Counted from the first letter of the stretch, positions 12,256-25,734 are shown. The stretch is 64,000 nt of DNA from Dichotomocladium elegans (GCA_025716815.1 JAIXMN010000030.1:349119-413118); one strand, 5' to 3'. Numbers and translations: made by a program. The notes: generated by a model not told the origin, from the sequence alone.

Positions 12256-13231
12256 ATGGACACTCTCAGTGCACCGAATACCTCGAGCTCGCTTCCACTT
12301 GCTTCATCCCATCAGCTGGACACCCCACCTACTACTAATAATAATAGTAATAATAATACCACAGCGGTTGGCAGCAGCCACAACGGCATTGCACCGCAGA
12401 AACCAAAACAGAATAAAGTGGACGAAACCAAGCCATCGACAAAGAAAAAGGAAGTCTACCAGGTTTCGGCAACGCAATGCGCCAATTGCGGGACGACAAC
12501 GACGCCGCTCTGGCGACGGGCACCGAACGGCGACACAATCTGCAATGCTTGTGGACTCTACTTTAAGGCTCGGAATCATTTCCGTCCGCCCACACTGAAA
12601 CGCAATACCCACCGTGCAGCTACCGCTCACAAGGACGATCAGCAGCCTCCTCAACAAGAACAGCAGCCGGCATTCTCAATAAACAGCTTTACTGCTACCA
12701 CTACCACCACTACCACCACCAATGACTGCGGCAGCGGGCCTGAGAGTGGCACCTGTCCCGGAGGTGGCCAATGCAATGGCAGCGGCGGAAGCGCATCCTG
12801 TGCAGGCTGCCCGGCATTTAACCAGCATCAGGTCAATCGGCATACCATGATCTGCGCGAATTGCCGAACGACGACGACGCCGCTCTGGCGCCGCGACGAG
12901 GCCGGCAACACGATTTGCAACGCCTGTGGACTCTACTATAAACTGCACAATATGCACCGTCCGGTCAGCATGAAACGCAGTGTGATCAAACGGCGGAAAC
13001 GACTCGTGGTGGCCGAGGTTGAGGGCGAGTCGGATGACGGTCATAATCAGGAAGAACAGACACAACAGGGGGATCATGAAATAGGGGCCACCTCTCCATT
13101 AGAGGAGGAAAAACATCACCACCACCATCAACAGCAGCAGCAGCAGCAGTCAGAGCTAAGGTTGCCACGGCCGGTGAAGAAGAAGAGCAAGCGATTCAAG
13201 GCGACACCGCCACTACCATTATCATCACAGT

Positions 13232-13263
<32 letters not shown>

Positions 13264-13728
13264 CAACAGCGGCCGCCTCCACCGCTGCCGTTGCTGCGAC
13301 GAGATGAGGAAGAGGTACCTGCCATCGAGGATTACATTGTTCCGCGGAGGCGGGAACTTTCAGCGTCGACGTCGACGTCCTCATCTCCGCCCATGCCACT
13401 CGTAGCGCTTCATCCTAGAATGTCCCATTCCTCTAGCGGGATCGAATCGCTTCTCCTGGCTGCCGAGGTGGAGAAGAGTCTCCATCCCCCCTCCCAACTT
13501 CCTCCGCCTCCAGCACATCATCTTCATCCTCTTCCGCCCATATCACTCCCGCCTCTTGGTTCCTCTCTGAAAGATTTTGACGACGTCATCGAACGGCTAC
13601 TCTCTCTGCGTAGGCAACCATCTTCCCACCATGTATTACTTCAGCATGTCCCTCATCTCCAGGATCTTGTGCGGCGCGTGGAGGCCGCGTCAGTGCATCC
13701 TTCTCAACAACGTTCGTCTCTGTTTTAG
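12256..13728 (+). CDS. Iron-responsive GATA-type transcriptional repressor (SREA/Fep1/URBS1/SRE1 family)
   Basis: A single-exon gene of 490 residues from the ATG at 12256; an in-frame ATG at 12226 would add ten residues. Two GATA zinc fingers of the C-x2-C-x17-C-x2-C type lie at about residues 75-99 and 200-224, each with TTTTPLWRR and ICNACGLY. Between them, at about residues 166-185, sits [19 protein letters not shown], exactly the C-x5-C-x8-C-x2-C cysteine-rich motif that defines iron-regulated GATA factors and separates them from nitrogen (AreA/NIT2) and light (WC) types. These proteins bind an iron-sulphur species and repress siderophore and iron-uptake genes when iron is plentiful. The C-terminal half is low complexity, with glutamine, histidine, serine and proline runs. 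Basic [10 protein letters not shown] follows finger two. The family call is strong; DNA targets are inferred. Confidence 0.95.
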
Positions 13729-14016
13729 CTAACACAGCTGTTTTGGTGCATAAAGAATTCAAAAATTATGTGTGCTCAAGAAAAAAGGAAAATGTACAGG
13801 CGAGAGGATAGTGGTGGTGGTAGTGGTGGAGAAGGGTAAGTAAGACAAAATAGCCTGGGGTGAAGGTTGGGGTTGCGGGCACAGAGAGAGAGAGAGAGAG
13901 AGAAGAAAGAAAACACTATGTACTTTGCTATACTATACTACACGCACACGCACGCACGAATAAAAGATAAATAAAAACATAAAAACAATAGACAAAATAG
14001 AGGACACGATACTCGC
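13729..14016. other. Convergent 3' intergenic region
   Basis: Only about 290 bp separate the stop codons of the GATA factor (plus) and the CEP120-like gene (minus). It holds GTGGTGG and (GA)n runs and AATAAA-like signals near 13,960-13,975. No gene is seen. Confidence 0.6.
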
Positions 14017-16041
14017 CTAACTCGTGCTGGTATGATGAGATGGGATCCTGGCCTTCTTTTTCTTGAACCAATCCAGGAGATCATGTGTACCCACAGGCCG
14101 CTTTGCAAAACTGGTCTTTGCTCTGTTGTCGTTGTTGCTCTTGTCCCTCTTTCCATTGTGTGGTTCTTCTTTATTTTTGCTCACACCATCGCTGCTGATT
14201 TTCATATCATCATCATGTTCACCGGACCACCAGCCACTTGTCAGACCAAACCGAACCGTGACAGTGGCGATCGCATCACCCTTCTCCTTTTCGGTCTCCT
14301 GACCGTCTCCCTCGCTGCCGCTGCCGTCGCGGCAGCGGTGGTGATGGTGGTGGTGTCGCCACCATGGAGCTTGATTCAGTCCTAGGACGGGAAACGTTCG
14401 TTCGACAAGATTGGGGTGGATTTCGCAAATGTTACTGCTGTTGATGCGAGCATACGCGTTAGCGTTGTTGACCGATTCATAGAGCGAGTGCCGGTTGCCA
14501 CGAGACCGACGATAAAAGGTGAGATTGGAGAGGGGCACATGGGCCATGCCGACCACGGTCTCCTTACTCAGGAGACCGGCCACACTGCTTCTGCTGTTGC
14601 TGCTACTGTCGTCGTCGCTCAGCAGTAAAAGCGATACCTCAAGAAACCGAAGATCGCAAAGCCATTGCTGGATGTCGGCCAGGTGGCCGCGCAGATGGAA
14701 ACACGTCGGCCATGCTGACCGTGACGGCAAGGGCGAGCATGGGTTGCTGCTGTTGCTGTTGCTACTGCTATTGATACGAGTGGAGATGGATGAGGCAGGA
14801 CATTGTATGGTCTGCGACAGGAACCGGTAGGTGAAGAATGGCTTCCGAGCCACACCGCGACGCCCGTTCAGACGAGGCGCGACTCGATAGTGGGTAGCAT
14901 CGAGAATGCGGAAATAAAATGTGTACTGCGATTGGCCCTTGCCGATCTGATGGTACTGCAATTGTCTATGATTGTTTTTGGTCAGTGACGGAGAAGGAGG
15001 AGTGGGAGGCGGCCATGACAACCGAGCCTGTGGTGGCGACGGTGGCGAGGGCGATGGATGATGTATCGGTAACGTTGGACGCTGCGGGTGACGTGGGTGG
15101 TGATGGTGATGAGGCGATGGTGGTCGCTGGGGCGATTGCTTGACCTTGATCTGACGAAATTCATTTGCCAACCGCTCGATATTTAAGTCAATATTTTGGC
15201 GCGACTGCTTGAACGAGCGCTGCGAGGAGGGTGAGGATAGGATGGTTGTGGTCGACGTCGTGACGCTATCGGAAAACAAGAGGGGTGTGGATGATGCATG
15301 GCTTATGTGATCAAGCGACTTGAGTTCTAGCATGGGCGAATGAACGCTGTTGCCTCTGCTGCCGCTGCCGCTGCCATTGGGGAGTTGCTTTGGCGGCGGT
15401 GATCGTACGCTGGATGAACGAGTGGCGTTAGTAACACCCGCACCAGAACCAGAGGCGTTCTTCTCGTTTGGCATCGCTACAATAAACAGTCCAGCCTTCA
15501 CCTCTTCGCCCTTTTCAAGTTTCTGCCACTCGCCCCTGTCGGCCACAAACCGATTGACCTTGTCCATGCCCGCTGCCGGTCCGCGATGGACTACCATTTT
15601 GGCTTCCGCCACACGAAGGCAGAATGTTCCTAGAGTCTTCTCCCTGGCATCGGTGGTGACCGACTTCACAAGGAGACTGATTTCGCAATCGTGCTCTCGG
15701 AGACGCTGCAGAAGCTTTGTGGAAATCAGGTATGCCAGGGTCGTGTTGAATTCCACATTGCCTTCCCGCGAGATGGGCACTGGCGCGCTACTGATTAGTG
15801 ATGCAGGCGGAATCAGGTCGTCCACAGCAGCAGGTAGATGCAACTCTAGCTTGCTTTGAATAAAGATATCATGTTCCGTGCTATGAGAAAAGAAACGACC
15901 TAAGCGTTTTGAGTTGGATAGTGGTCAGAATAAATAAGGGGACGTTTAGTTCGTGTTTTTCCTTCTTCTTCTTGCCGTCTAACCTTTTTGTAGCGATACC
16001 AGGATGGCGTATTCGCAAGTCCGTGTCAGAAGTAAAGACAT
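14017..16041 (-). CDS. CEP120-like protein with two C2-type (DUF3668) domains
   Basis: Two exons, 15984-16041 and 14017-15899, join in phase (GTTAGA donor, TTAG acceptor) to 646 residues. Exon one gives MSLLLTRTCEYAILVSLQKG, and exon two continues RFFSHSTEHDIFIQSKLEL, a first C2 strand set. This is followed by FNTTLAYLISTKLLQRLREH and EKTLGTFCLRVAEAK, which fit the CEP120 N-terminal C2 pattern in which EKTLG-type motifs precede a strand and a tryptophan-lysine segment. A long serine/proline/histidine-rich linker (about residues 170-300) leads to a second C2-like unit: YTFYFRILDAT, FFTYRFLSQTI, FLEVSLLLLSDDD, VVGMAHVPLSNLTF, ATVTVRFGLTSGWW. In animals CEP120 builds centrioles. No coiled coil like that of animal CEP120 is seen. 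Function in a fungus is unknown; the family assignment rests on pattern recognition. Confidence 0.7.
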
Positions 16042-16580
16042 GCTATGTTTCTTTTTTCTTTCTTTTATATATGTATATTAAGAGACAGGGCGGGAAGAAT
16101 ATAAGTTCCAAAAAGCGAGAAATAAAAGGCGCATTTCTCCTTCTCAGCCAGAGAGAGAGAGAGAGAAAGAGAGAGAAAGAGAAAGAGAGGGAAAACAGAC
16201 GATAAGAGCAAAAACTTCCCCCTCCCCCCGCAACCCCAAGCAGGGAATTTATACCCTCACTTTTTGCTCGCGCTTGGCCTTCGCTCACACGATCATCGAT
16301 TCTTCCTCTCAGGGAACTTCAGCATGGCATTTTATATTCGGCCATTGCCATCATATGGTATCTTTGAAGATCACCTGGAGACGTGACACGGTTCTCCATA
16401 TATGGACAATGGTGCCATTTCTTGCCCCACATCAAAGTTTTAAAGAGTGGGAAAGGAGAAGGATAAATGCCCATACGCACACACACACACACACTTCTTC
16501 GACATGTTGGAGAATGCATAGCTCCGCGATATCTTTTATATATCTCTCTCTGTTTCTCCTTTTTTTCCGCCTTTATTATC

Positions 16581-17882
16581 TTAATGCGTTCCTCCAAAAT
16601 TAAATCCGCCCTGAGGTGCCTGTTCATGCTGCTGGAATGTAAACTGCGCACCGGTTTCCATCTCCTCCGTCTCACCATCATCCTCTTCGGAGAAGTACTT
16701 ATCGATAATGTTGAATGCCTTCTTGTAAATCTCGCTATTGTCATGCTGTTGTAACTCGTGTATGTAATCCAATCCATTGCACTCTTCGATCAGCATAGCA
16801 TAAGGATTGAGTCCATCAGGCGAGTTAGCCCGCTCGAGCTCACCCACGCTCAGAATATTTTCCAGACCATCTAACGTCACCATGATGATCTTGTTGTCCA
16901 TGTTCATCAAGATATCACACAGCGGCTTGATACATCCCTCTGCAACGAGATATTTAATTTGATCAGGCTTATTGAGTCCACCCGACGTCGCATTGCAGAT
17001 TGCCCAGCAGGCCTCCTTCTTGGTCTTGAAATCTCCGTGGGCCAAAATCTGGATCAGCGGCCGCATCAGACCCGCATCAATGACTGCCTGGATCTGCATC
17101 GGGTTGCCGGCTGTAATATTCGACAAGGTCCAGCACGCCTCTTTGCGGATAGCCTCCTTGGGGCTGGCAAGCAGTTGGTGGAGCGCATTGATGGCGCCGC
17201 AGTTGATAATTATTTGAGTTTGATGGTCGTCGCCAGTGACAATATTACCCACCGAACGCAGCGCAGGGGTCTGGACAGACGTCTGGGGATGGCTGAGCAG
17301 CTCTATCAAGCGCGGGCACAAGCCTGACTCGACAACTGCCTGGATACGGTCGTTCTGACCATCGGACAGGTAAGAGATAGCCCAGCACGTATCGATCAAG
17401 ACCTCGTCATCCTGCGAGTGAATAAGCTTCGCAAGCACCTGAAGGGCAGGGGCCACGAGCCGCCAGTCCGGTTGTGGATTCTTACCGCGGCAAAAGTTGG
17501 ACAGGGTCCACGTTGCGTTCCGGAGCATGGACACCTTGGTGGTTTCCTCAAAAATCGACAGCAGTGGTGGGAGTGCACCGTACTGCAACACATAATCTCG
17601 GCAGCGAGCGCTGTCTCCTGCAATGTTGCCCAATGCCCATACTGCCTGTTCCTTCACATCTATTACCGGGCTGCTCAACAGCTCAATGAAACGGGGCACT
17701 GCACCCGCCTCGAGTACCACCTGCGTCTGCTGCGATGAGCCTGATGCAATATTCGTCAATGCCCACGCGGCTTCAAACTAAATGAAACATTTGTGTAAGC
17801 AACCTTTATTTTTGTTTTTTTTCGGTCCTATCCGCCTCTTTTCCCCCTCGCCTGTCGCTCCAAATATTGCCACCAACACTTT

Positions 17883-17919
<37 letters not shown>

Positions 17920-18418
17920 CCTGAAGGATCGAGTTAGGTGAGGCCAGGAACTCGACAAATCGAGGCACTACGCCGCAAGCAATCACTTGCTCAATAGGTG
18001 GATCTTTTTCCTTTGAAAGAAGCTTTCGAAAGTGCGATGTCGCCTTCAGTTGTATTTCTGCGTCTTCCGAGTAGAGACTCTGCACCATTTCTGGCAGGTC
18101 AGCTGCGAGCTAGCGACAGAGAGCAACAGCAGCAGCAGCAGAGTTAGTGCTCTTAAGAAGACTATCCCACATGAAAAGCGCGTGGCAATGGCCACTCAGC
18201 ACGCCTACCTGATTGTCAATCGCAAATCCGTCTGCTTCATCGTCCGATTCGTCCGGGAGTGTTTCAATATTAAAATTGCGTCGCTTGGCAAGGTTTTCCT
18301 CTTTCTTTTGCTTTCGAATCTCAACCTGAGCAGTCTCGCGCCGACGTCGAACTTCCTCCGGCTTAAAATGACTGCGCGCCTTGTACGCATTACGGCGAAG
18401 ATCAGCGAGTGGATCCAT
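16581..18418 (-). CDS. Importin subunit alpha (karyopherin alpha, armadillo-repeat nuclear import receptor)
   Basis: Three exons, 18209-18418, 17921-18109 and 16581-17777, join in phase to 531 residues, the normal length. The N-terminal importin-beta-binding domain is basic ([38 protein letters not shown]). An acidic linker follows, then about ten armadillo repeats with repeated signatures such as [67 protein letters not shown] and [14 protein letters not shown]. These carry the W-x3-N arrays that hold classical nuclear localisation signals. The C terminus is acidic and ends GGFNFGGTH. It carries cargo into the nucleus with importin beta. The second intron starts GTAATATATA and holds a long (TA)n run. 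Confidence 0.98.
17886..17919. repeat. (TA)n microsatellite beginning at a splice donor of importin alpha
   Basis: About 16 TA units lie directly inside the intron, starting a few bases after the donor at 17919-17920 on the minus strand. Confidence 0.9.
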
Positions 18419-19621
18419 GTATATGTTAAAGGAGATTGAAGGGGTACGGAGGAAGGAAAAGAGTTTAAAAAAGAAAAAAAGTGAGAAAGAAAAGTAAAAA
18501 AAAACCTTTGGCATTCACAGGTTTTTTTTTTTCCCTCCTAAAAATAAATTTTGCGCTACACCTTTACTTTCTCCTACTGCATTGTTTGTTACTGGCTGAA
18601 CTTTGAGAATTCAATGGTGCCTTCTTTTTTTTTTCTAACAGAGAGGGTTTCTCATTCGCGTATGCTATAAGGTCATGTTAGAGGCGTGCGCTATTCCATT
18701 GGTCGTAGCCTCTCCACTCATGCGTCAGGCGCCACGATGAAAGATCCATTCGTTGCATAATCTCTAGCAAAGGAGGCCGAATGAATGGCTGACGATGAGA
18801 AACAGAACACCCTACTCGAAAAATCTATCATGCTGCCCAAATGAATCATCAGACAGCGAATACGCGATCTCGATTACCCGTCAGGTACTCGATAATCCGA
18901 GCAAGAAGCCGAAGATCGTGCTTCGTAAAATAGCTACTCAGCCGAGTGTTTCTCCATCTCTGTGTATGTATGTATACGGGAGAGGGCAGTGAGGAGGATG
19001 CGCAAAATAAGAAGTTTCTTTCCATCAACGACATGACTCTACCATGTATCATCATTCTGCCCATAGTATGTCTTTATGGAGGCACAGTAAGAGAACGACC
19101 GATGGGCACCAAGCTTAGTAAACAAGAAGTCTAAACTTGTAATGTAACTGCTTCCTGCTACTGGTCATTATTAAGAAGCTGTAATATCATGTGCAGAACT
19201 GGGCACGCAGAAACATGCATAACCTTTTATAGTACCTTACTATTCTTACGCACACAGCTGGCCACTGGCTGAATGTGGCCATTAGAGTATATATATTCTC
19301 TCTCTCTCTTGGCATTGCTTATATATGCCAATGATAGATAGTAAGTAGATATCTCTTTCGTCTAAGCCAAGTGAATACAGCTCTGTCCTGTTGATCTTCC
19401 CTCGGACAGTATTTTCAGACCACTGGCCGCGTTTCGAATTAGGACAATGCGTCTTCATCTTTTCCATTCTGTCATCTAGGACGTCGGTATTTGCGAAGAA
19501 AGCGTTTATTCGGGCGTGGGAGAGAGAAAGAGAGTAAAGGATGTGTAAAAGAATCAAAGCAAGAATACACAAAGGAAAGTGAAAAAAAAAAGAATGATCA
19601 AACTAATTTATCTCTCTTTCT
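18419..19621. other. Intergenic region between importin alpha and atg8
   Basis: No gene can be supported. An ATG at 18788 on the plus strand opens 19 codons, and the nearby frame SDSEYAISITRQVLDNPSKK (from 18795) and GEGSEEDAQNKKFLSINDMT (from about 18980) look faintly protein-like, so a small unrecognised or decayed gene is possible at 18,785-19,130. The sequence next to importin alpha is T-rich and A-rich, as expected for its promoter. Confidence 0.4.
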
Positions 19622-20292
<671 letters not shown>

Positions 20293-21012
20293 AATGGAAA
20301 ATAAAATAAAGTGGGGGAGGTGGGCAGAGAGGAAAGAACGTTGCTTCGGGGTAGACGGAAATGTGCGAGTGTGAGTTTTATAAAAGAAAAGGAGACTAAA
20401 GACACAGAGTGCGTGCGAGTGGGGTGTATGTGTATGTGTGTGCATGTGCCGCAGCCGGTTCCATGTGACCTCTGGCGCATGATTGACAACTGTCCAATCA
20501 AATGATTACACTGTTCTCACCCTGCTCCCCTCCCCCCTCACGCACGCACACACATACTGGCCAACACCGCAGTCAGTGGAACCTTGTGTAGAAGACGCGA
20601 TCCGACTTTTGCCTCGCGAGCCGCAGCACCAGCCACAACCGTTGTTTGCATTTCGCAGTATTGTACTTGGCGCAGCCAAACGTGTCAACAGGAACTTCCT
20701 GCTATCGCTTGACGAGGACATCTGCTGAACAGATATGTGTCATTTCTGTGCCTCGCTGACGACATTGTCCGCAGCCCACTCTTCGAATTATAAGTTAAGA
20801 TCCTCTTTTTTTTCCGGGGGGGCATAATCATTTCTGCACACGCGTGCTGTGGTGGCGTTGTTGTCTGATGATTCTATGACGATTAACTATTGTATCAACG
20901 GATATGAGATCGCATGATTTCTATTTAAGCTGGGTGTGTGGTCTATGGTATGTAATAAGGCTTTGCTCTCTATGCGTGTCTGACCTGTGATAAGCCAGTA
21001 TCATGATCGACT
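20293..21012. other. Intergenic region between atg8 and the transporter
   Basis: Upstream of atg8 and downstream of the transporter stop. It holds a (GT)-rich patch at 20,400-20,450 and a (CA)-rich patch at 20,540-20,560. The short open frames on both strands near 20,480-20,730 have no recognisable domain. Confidence 0.5.
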
Positions 21013-22814
21013 TCATCGGAACTGACTCATCGCATTATACGTGAGGCACACACACATTATAGTGGCCCCATACACAGCTAGGCACATGGCAGTAATCTTT
21101 TTCCATTCCCAGGGTTCGTGCTCATGAAGCTTGCAGTAAAAAATGCCTGGAAGAATGAAGGATATAGTAGTCGATCCTGTCGATCCGACAAACGCAAGCA
21201 CCTAATTATGACCATTAACATCCTGTCTCTCCCTCTCTCTCCACGTATTCCTTCTTCTGCATCTGTTTACCACATCTAACTCGCTAACAGTGATTGCAAT
21301 CAGATAACTGAATACAAGAATCCACGTTGTCATCACGTAAAACTTAAGGGCAGATGGAGGCGGCGGAACCTTGTGGCCTCGCGTCTTTGGATTGAACCAC
21401 GCCAGAATCTTATCCAAGGACGCCCTGCATGGATGCGCCTGCAGTGGGTAGCTAAAGACCACCAAAATAACGATTGCCAGGCGTCCACCGGCCACAAACG
21501 TGCTCTGAGGATCTTGTGTTCATCTGTAAGCGCACTGATCCCGACTTCCATACTAACAAAGACATACATTCCAATATGATATTGCCATGAACCATTTTAC
21601 CGTAGGTGAGATAGCCTAGGATGCCGATTGCTTCATAGACTACACCCGCGCTGGTGATTGAATACCGAATAACATCATTCACGCGCTTCTGGCTGTTGTC
21701 CTTGAGCTCATTGTACACAAAGAAGATCTAAAAGCAAGGGGATGGGAGCAATTATGAGTACATTGTTCTCGCACACTCATCTGCGCACACATATACACAC
21801 ACTCTCTCTCACTCTCTCTCACAATAGTACGTTCTGGTGGCATGTAAATGCAAACACAAACACAGGCATCCGACGGAAAATAACCGTTGAAAAGCTAATC
21901 AACTCAATGGCTGGAGAAGGTGCCGTCTCGTCCGGGACAAAAAAGTGATACACGATAATAGCGCACAGGTAAACGACTGCAAAGAGAGCAATCACGCTTG
22001 TGTACTTGAGAGAGTCCAGCTTTCTCAAGAAACTTAACGGGAGGACGGCGGTACACGTGAGCACAGTGATCCAGAACCGTCGATCTACCCAGATGGATGT
22101 TTCTGGGAAAGCTCCACACACCTAAGTACGAAAGCACCATGAAAATGTAAGAAAGCCAAAATCATCGTCATTACCCATGAGCCCCATTCTAATCGTCTAG
22201 CGTAGATATAGATACCTGAGGCATCAAATCTCCAATGATGATCAAGTAACTGACAGCAACGCCGAAGCATTTGATCGCGATGGCCAGATCAAAAAAAATG
22301 GCCAGGTTGGGCCATGTAAGCTTTGATATGGCAAAAAACGAAGCGTTCCGGGTCCCTTCTGTAAAGCCAGCACAACAGGACAGAAAGTAAAGACCCATTC
22401 CCGAGGCCGTCGCCGAGAAAAGGATCACAATAATGCCCGGTAACAGGCCCACGGACGCGAGCGCTGCAGGCTACCCATTGGGAAAACGAAACGGTATGAG
22501 TTTCTATAAACACCACTCCGACCGTCATAAGCATTCACACAACACACCATGGCAAGGAGTCCAGTACCGAGGATGGTGTTCAAAAGATTGACAGAGGCAC
22601 TGAGCGGCGAGGCAGTGGCATGATCATGAACCGAGTCCCCAGGACTATGATGAAGAAATGCAGAGGCGGCGCTGGAAAGCAACGGCTGCTGATCTTCCAC
22701 GGGATCGAGAATTAGCGGAGAAGCCGAGGATCCCGGATGGAGAGCGGCTTGAGCGGCGGGATTGGCAACCTGCTGTTGACTATCATCCACTTCTAACCGT
22801 TCGTACCCTGACAT
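21013..22814 (-). CDS. Amino acid transporter, AAAP family, AVT3/AVT-like (vacuolar type)
   Basis: Six exons, 22548-22814, 22216-22470, 21823-22121, 21568-21728, 21271-21512 and 21013-21201, join in phase to 470 residues. A polar N terminus of about 70 residues precedes the first membrane helix with the family motif ASVNLLNTILGTGLLAMP. Later blocks include FGVAVSYLIIIGDLMPQ, RFWITVLTCTAVLPLSFLRK, FTCHQN, YNELKDNSQKRVN, LAIVILVVFSYPLQAHPCR and GSTTISFILPG. About ten or eleven hydrophobic helices are expected. Fungal AVT proteins move neutral amino acids across the vacuolar membrane. The junctions around 21,728-21,830 and 21,512 are the least certain: I chose donor GTGAGA and an acceptor after CACAAG because only these restore frame and give ILEYPQS, matching the family. 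Confidence 0.92.
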
Positions 22815-23037
22815 GAAAGCAATCTAGGGGAGGGGGGAGGTCGCGGAAGAAGAAAGACCGACAGGGGAAAAGAAAAATGGGAAGCGTAGCTCCTCAAACG
22901 GAAACCTTGTTTTATTATTGGGTTAGTGTCATTCTCCTAGGGATCCGGAAGGACGAAGAGCGATCAGCGGCGGCAATGCCATGAAGAACATTGGTCGTTG
23001 ATGCAAACGCTGCCCTTTTGCTTTTCTCGCCCAGGGG

Positions 23038-23079
<42 letters not shown>

Positions 23080-23520
23080 GGATGCACACACAGGGACTCT
23101 AACCTTTTTATATCTAGAGAAGCAGATGCATTCCGAAGCCTCGGGTGCCCACAGTGGGTTCAATGTTGACCGCATGAATGAGGAGCTAGCTACTTGGCAT
23201 CTTATATAAATAAATGAGCAATCTATATTGACGTGATGTTAGTTGTACTTTGCCAAGAGCACAAATGATTGCTTAAAAGACTGCTCTGAGTGTGTACCTT
23301 AATTTCCAAGGTAAAATTTTCGTTAGTCGACATAAACATCTCCCTTAAACTTTGACTTCCAAATCCCGGATAACACAGGTATATCCAGGTGCGCACATGG
23401 CCATAACCATGGCGGAAGATTGGTGATGCGTCGGGGGCAACGGCACGAGCACGTCAGAAGCAGCAGCGATGCGGCGGTTGGAACATGCACAGGCAACGCA
23501 AGACGCAAAAAAATGAGGAG
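22815..23520. other. Promoter-side intergenic region with (GA)n tract
   Basis: Lies upstream of the transporter. A (GA)n run of about 18 units is at 23041-23077. No gene is supported. Confidence 0.55.
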
Positions 23521-25640
23521 AGGGCCTTTGCCAAAGGCAGCTCTACCCGATGATGCTATTACATTTTGACCTCTCTTCCATGGCTCATCTAGTACGGGTA
23601 CGATCAGTCAATCTACAACGACTGATATAAAGATTTATACCGGACAACCCATGAATAAAAGTCAAAGGATGGATTGATAAGGAGGAAATAGTTCCGTCAG
23701 CATCTCCATTATCTATGAGAAATCAGTTCCTCGTGTGATTGACAACGTTGAAGCAAGCACCATGATATATCAGATGATGTCCCCTTCAGAAGACCTACAT
23801 CAACGATTCTCATCGCTGCTATTTCATAACGCTTCTTGCTTATCAGCCCACAGACTTCTGTTGCAGACAAGTTGAAACGAACCCTTTAATTCTTTCATAT
23901 TGTCATCATGATGATCTAAAATACACACAGGCGATGACTCAGCTGCATGTCATACATCAAGGGTATTCCAATTTATCAGAATGTGGCAGACGAAGTGTCA
24001 TAGTTTGATTACGATGCAGCAAAAGAGTGCATGTTGTTGTATCAAAATTGTTGTCTCATAGCAATGGACATGTGTGTAATTATATACTTACCATCAATGT
24101 TTAAACAAACATACACACCACAAGGACTCGCATGCCCTTCTTTTGCCTGAAAAAAAGCTCTTTATCATCTGTTTCGCGACGAATTGTTCCATACAATCAG
24201 ACAAGCGGCCATTCATCCGTCATAATTATAAAGTCTATATCATCATTTTATCCGAGATCCGACCTAATACTGTAAATGGCATAGCAGTAATGCCCTATAT
24301 ACCTCAACAATCTTTTCAACGTATCCAAAGAAATCTGAGATCACTCCTTTCCTCTCTTTTTTACCATATCTATACCTGTATACGTACCGTGATGATCACT
24401 GTAGAATTGTCACAAGTCGGATCAAACCATTCGATTTTTCACTGAATCGAGCCACCCGTGCCTCGCTTTCCAAGAGCCTACACATTTTACATTGCTCTTC
24501 ATAACCCATCCAAACTGTTTAATAAGTTTGATTCCAGGCGAGTAAAATGGAAGATAGGTGCATCAAAACCCTGAGACTTGATGTATTTGGAGATATCATT
24601 GGCCTTATGAACAGATGCATTATCTGTTACCAAATAATGGACCTCTAGATGTTCAAATTCATTCATTTCATCCATGGTAGCCTAAAGAAAGATGAAATAA
24701 TGTCCAATTACATTTCCTTTGCTTGCAGCTATGGACTGTCCAGCTGTCTGGTGGGTAGTTGTTGGTGAGTCTCAGTGATGCCTGACGCCGAAATTGCTCC
24801 CACGATGGCAGTTGTTTTCGTTCCTGGTTTTGTTACTGTAAATGCTGCATTTCATGTTAATATGGAATACAGGGCTCATTAAGGAAAACGTAGTTTATAT
24901 ATAAAAAGTCGATATCGGTGCTGTCCCAACTACGCATCCAGCCAAGGCGCGCTCTTGGATCGTTGCACCACTATTCCTGTCTACGGGCTGAAACCGAACC
25001 TCTTTCAGTGACAAGTTGGATCCATTTTTCATAAATTGATGGAGCGGTGTTTCCGATATTTAAGACTCTTATACCTCTGGAGCAATTGCTCCATCAGTTG
25101 CTCTAGGACAATTGGGGGATGCTATCAGTTTTGCAGCAGCTGGTGCACTCGAGACATTCTCGAACTTTACTATGAAAAATCCGACCGTATCTTTGTTGGC
25201 GTACGTTGCCTAGCCGCGCTTATAGTCTACTTCTTTCACCTGAATGTCAGTGTCCTTTCGCTTGGGAATATGTGCATAAAACAGGGTCACGGTTACCCCT
25301 GCAACATAACCACGTAGACATTATGTGTGGGAACAAACGGACTGAAGAGAGTGCATTTTCTCATCAACGAACATAGTCCATATGTTCAGGACAGCCATGT
25401 TCCACAACGACATGATCTTGCCCATCTTTGTAAAAAAAAAATTGATTGTTCAGTTCAGAATGAAAGATTCAAAAGGGCAAAAGCTAACTAACATCTATAG
25501 ATTGGATTTGCCAAGCTTTTTTGTGCGACATCTTTTGCCGTGTACGCGACATTTGCTTTGTCATCATGCGTAATGATTTCTGGGCTAAGACACGACTCCG
25601 TTTTTGGAAAACGGTGTATAACGGCTACGTATTGTTTGCT
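23521..25640 (-). mobile_element. Decayed Tc1/mariner-like transposon lying between two arms of an older repeat
   Basis: On the minus strand a broken transposase can be followed in shifting frames. VFLNEPCIPY near 24.89 kb stands where the family has its first catalytic Asp-Glu-Ala segment. HYLVTDNASVHKANDISKYI near 24.63 kb carries the D of DNAxxHK. YLPFYSPGIKLIKQFGWVMK near 24.53 kb matches the YSPELNPIEQFW block that precedes the last catalytic residue. Stops and frameshifts show it is dead. The left arm (23521-23600, coding VLDEPWKRGQNVIASSG) and right arm (25558-25628, coding SPEIITHDDKAN) both resemble one short region at 39.96-40.24 kb. The Tc1-like piece may therefore have inserted into an older repeat. 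Terminal repeats of the Tc1 element were not found. Confidence 0.7.
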
Positions 25641-25734
25641 TGCTTGTTTGTCTTTTATATATATAGAGAGAGAGCGTGTGTGTGATAAAGGGCGGAGGGG
25701 GAGAAGTAGGGATGAGCGAAACAAAACAAAGTTA

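Noticed and set aside
12304..12657. Long open frames antisense to the GATA-factor gene
   Set aside because: They mirror the repeat-rich codons of a clear gene and carry no domain.
14032..14628. Plus-strand hydrophobic open frames over the CEP120-like gene
   Set aside because: They are complements of His, Gln and Ser runs in the real minus-strand exon.
22991..23209. Open frames through the (GA)n tract
   Set aside because: Frames are produced by the Arg-Glu repeat translation of the microsatellite.
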